From CAZJLN01 sp964540765 (GTDB lineage: Bacteria > Chloroflexota > Anaerolineae > Anaerolineales > Anaerolineaceae): 13,412 bases of DNA. Where the stretch lies: NCBI GenBank assembly GCA_964540765.1, contig CAZINW010000049.1:1-13412 (forward strand). Reading direction: 5' to 3'. Position 1 is the stretch's first letter, and the number at the start of each line of letters is the position of its first letter. A program made the position numbers and the translations under genes. The notes under the pieces were generated by a model. That model did no database searches, had not been told where the DNA came from, and saw nothing but the letters and a program-made list of their open reading frames with translations. Below, one piece after another: positions 12,374-13,412 of this stretch.

Positions 12374-13412
12374 ATGGCAGATAATCACGATCTCAGCGAG
12401 CGTGAAATTGAGATCCTCAAACTGGTTGCCCAGGGACTGAGCAATAAAGAGATCGCAACCCAGCTCTTTATTAGCATCAACACCGTCAAGGTGCATCTGC
12501 GCAACATCTTTGAGAAGATCGGCGTTTTCTCGCGCACTGAAGCCACCCTGTTTGCCATCGAGCACAGCATCGTTAAATCACCCGGACCTGAGCCTGAGGC
12601 GGAGACAATTTTCCTGCCTGCCCCGGAATCCGCCGAACCTACGCGCTGGCAGAAATTCTGGAAACGATACTGGTGGGTCAGCATCCCGCTCGGGCTCATC
12701 CTGATCAGCGGTCTTGCCACCCTGCTTGCCAATTCACCCATGTTCGCAGCACCAACCCCAACGCCCAACCCGGGACAGATTTTGACCTCAGCCGAGCGCT
12801 GGCAGGAATTGGCACCCCTCCCCGAAGCCCGCGCCGGGCTGGCGGCAGCCGCTTATGATAATGCCATCTATGCCATCGCCGGGGAAACCGAAAGTGGCCC
12901 ATCAGGGCTGGTGGAACGCTATGACCCTCAGACGGACACCTGGACACGCCTGAGCGACAAACCCACAGCCGTGACCCATGTCTCAGGCGTTTTGTTGGGT
13001 GAGAAGATCTATGTTCCCGGTGGAGAGCTGGCAAGCGGTTTACCAACAGACGTACTTGAGGTTTATGATCCACGCAAAGATGGTTGGGAGGCGAAAGCAT
13101 CCCTGCCACAAGCAGCCAGTGGCTATGCCCTGGCAGCTTATGAAGGGCAGATGTACCTCTTCGGCGGCTGGGATGGCGAGAAGGCGCTCGACATCGCGCT
13201 GCGCTATGACCCACTGGATGATACCTGGTACCCAGCCACGCCCATGCCAAGCGCGCGCGCCTACGCCGGGGCGGCTGAGGCCGGCGGGAAGATCTACGTC
13301 CTTGGTGGCTGGGATGGGGAGAAGGCGCTGGACGTAAATGAGAGCTACGCCCCTTCAAGAGACCGTGAGGGAGAAAAAGCGTGGGAAGAGGAAAGCAGCA
13401 TGCCGGAAGCGG
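12374..13412 (+). CDS. LuxR-HTH / transmembrane / Kelch-repeat regulator (partial, 3' end beyond window)
   Basis: The reading frame stays open to the last base (346 codons visible). A LuxR/GerE helix-turn-helix occupies residues 7-63 (LSEREIEILKLVAQGLSNKEIA, then FISINTVKVHLRNIFEKIG). An acidic, proline-rich linker (68-89) leads to WQKFWKRYWW and a single membrane segment at about 103-120. A short P/T linker (PTPTPNPG) follows, then Kelch repeats with the usual pattern of a double-glycine beta strand, a YDP turn and a W: about 143-190, 191-238, 239-285 and 286-337 onward. The HTH should be cytoplasmic and the beta-propeller outside, making a membrane-tethered one-component transcription factor. 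There is no receiver or autoinducer-binding domain. AAGGG lies 6 nt before the ATG. The ligand and target genes are unknown; a soluble orientation cannot be excluded without topology data. Confidence 0.9.
   Translation, partial: MADNHDLSEREIEILKLVAQGLSNKEIATQLFISINTVKVHLRNIFEKIGVFSRTEATLFAIEHSIVKSPGPEPEAETIFLPAPESAEPTRWQKFWKRYWWVSIPLGLILISGLATLLANSPMFAAPTPTPNPGQILTSAERWQELAPLPEARAGLAAAAYDNAIYAIAGETESGPSGLVERYDPQTDTWTRLSDKPTAVTHVSGVLLGEKIYVPGGELASGLPTDVLEVYDPRKDGWEAKASLPQAASGYALAAYEGQMYLFGGWDGEKALDIALRYDPLDDTWYPATPMPSARAYAGAAEAGGKIYVLGGWDGEKALDVNESYAPSRDREGEKAWEEESSMPEA
13166..13334 (+). repeat. Near-identical Kelch motif repeat, 141-bp period
   Basis: The 28 bases starting at 13166 and at 13307 both encode GWDGEKALD and differ at only two or three positions, which is unusually high for Kelch blades, whose sequences normally diverge outside the GG and W positions. 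The spacing is exactly 47 codons, one blade. This suggests a recent blade duplication or selection on a repeated surface loop. Confidence 0.7.

Noticed and set aside
12705..13358. 217-codon open frame on the - strand, very rich in Arg, His, Pro and Ser
   Set aside because: It is the antisense shadow of the LuxR-Kelch gene; the composition is what a reversed G/C-rich Kelch coding strand gives.
1..13412. CRISPR arrays, tRNA or rRNA genes, insertion sequences, phage genes
   Set aside because: No direct-repeat array, cloverleaf-like sequence, transposase motif or terminal inverted repeats were seen on reading both strands.

Overview
The window looks like a piece of a Chloroflexota chromosome, probably class Anaerolineae. 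This is an inference from gene style, because there is no rRNA in the window. The signs are about 50% GC, many small transcription units on both strands, a LuxR-type helix-turn-helix fused through a membrane segment to extracytoplasmic Kelch repeats, a secreted M23-like protein ending in an LPLVL tail, and a VTC/DUF4956/CotH gene trio. I see no tRNA, rRNA, CRISPR array, transposase or phage gene, and no gene-free stretch longer than about 210 bases.

Layout. (1) 1-2144 (+): a TetR-family repressor gene and a cytoplasmic GH13 alpha-amylase-family gene. Each is preceded by the same operator (TATACCG-N2-CGGTATA) overlapping its -10 region, so the repressor probably controls both itself and the glucosidase. 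(2) 2188-4126 (-): a class I SAM methyltransferase and, upstream of it, a thioredoxin-reductase-like flavoprotein that keeps the CxxC redox centre but has lost the usual NADPH-binding motifs. (3) 4266-5474 (+): a thiolase closest in motifs to 3-oxoadipyl-CoA thiolases, with a strong Shine-Dalgarno sequence and an inverted repeat upstream. (4) 5489-7437 (-): a histidine kinase / NarL-type response regulator operon whose genes overlap by 4 nt. (5) 7607-10913 (+): three genes in a row, VTC-type polyphosphate polymerase, DUF4956 membrane protein and membrane-anchored CotH-family kinase, closed by a strong intrinsic terminator. (6) 11097-12269 (+): a membrane-anchored M23/LytM-fold protein in which one metal-ligand histidine is replaced. 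(7) 12374-13412 (+): a LuxR-HTH / transmembrane / Kelch protein that runs off the window end and is therefore partial.

How they may work together. The TetR/GH13 unit is a self-contained sugar-polymer module. The kinase/regulator operon is divergent from the VTC-DUF4956-CotH operon and shares its upstream region, so it is a candidate controller of it. The trio combines a polyphosphate-type polymerase, a membrane protein and an outward-facing kinase-fold protein, and may be a phosphate-based envelope modification system of unknown function. The last two genes continue the cell-surface theme. Two genes (TetR and the histidine kinase) have -10 boxes 6-7 nt before the ATG and no Shine-Dalgarno sequence, which suggests leaderless mRNAs.
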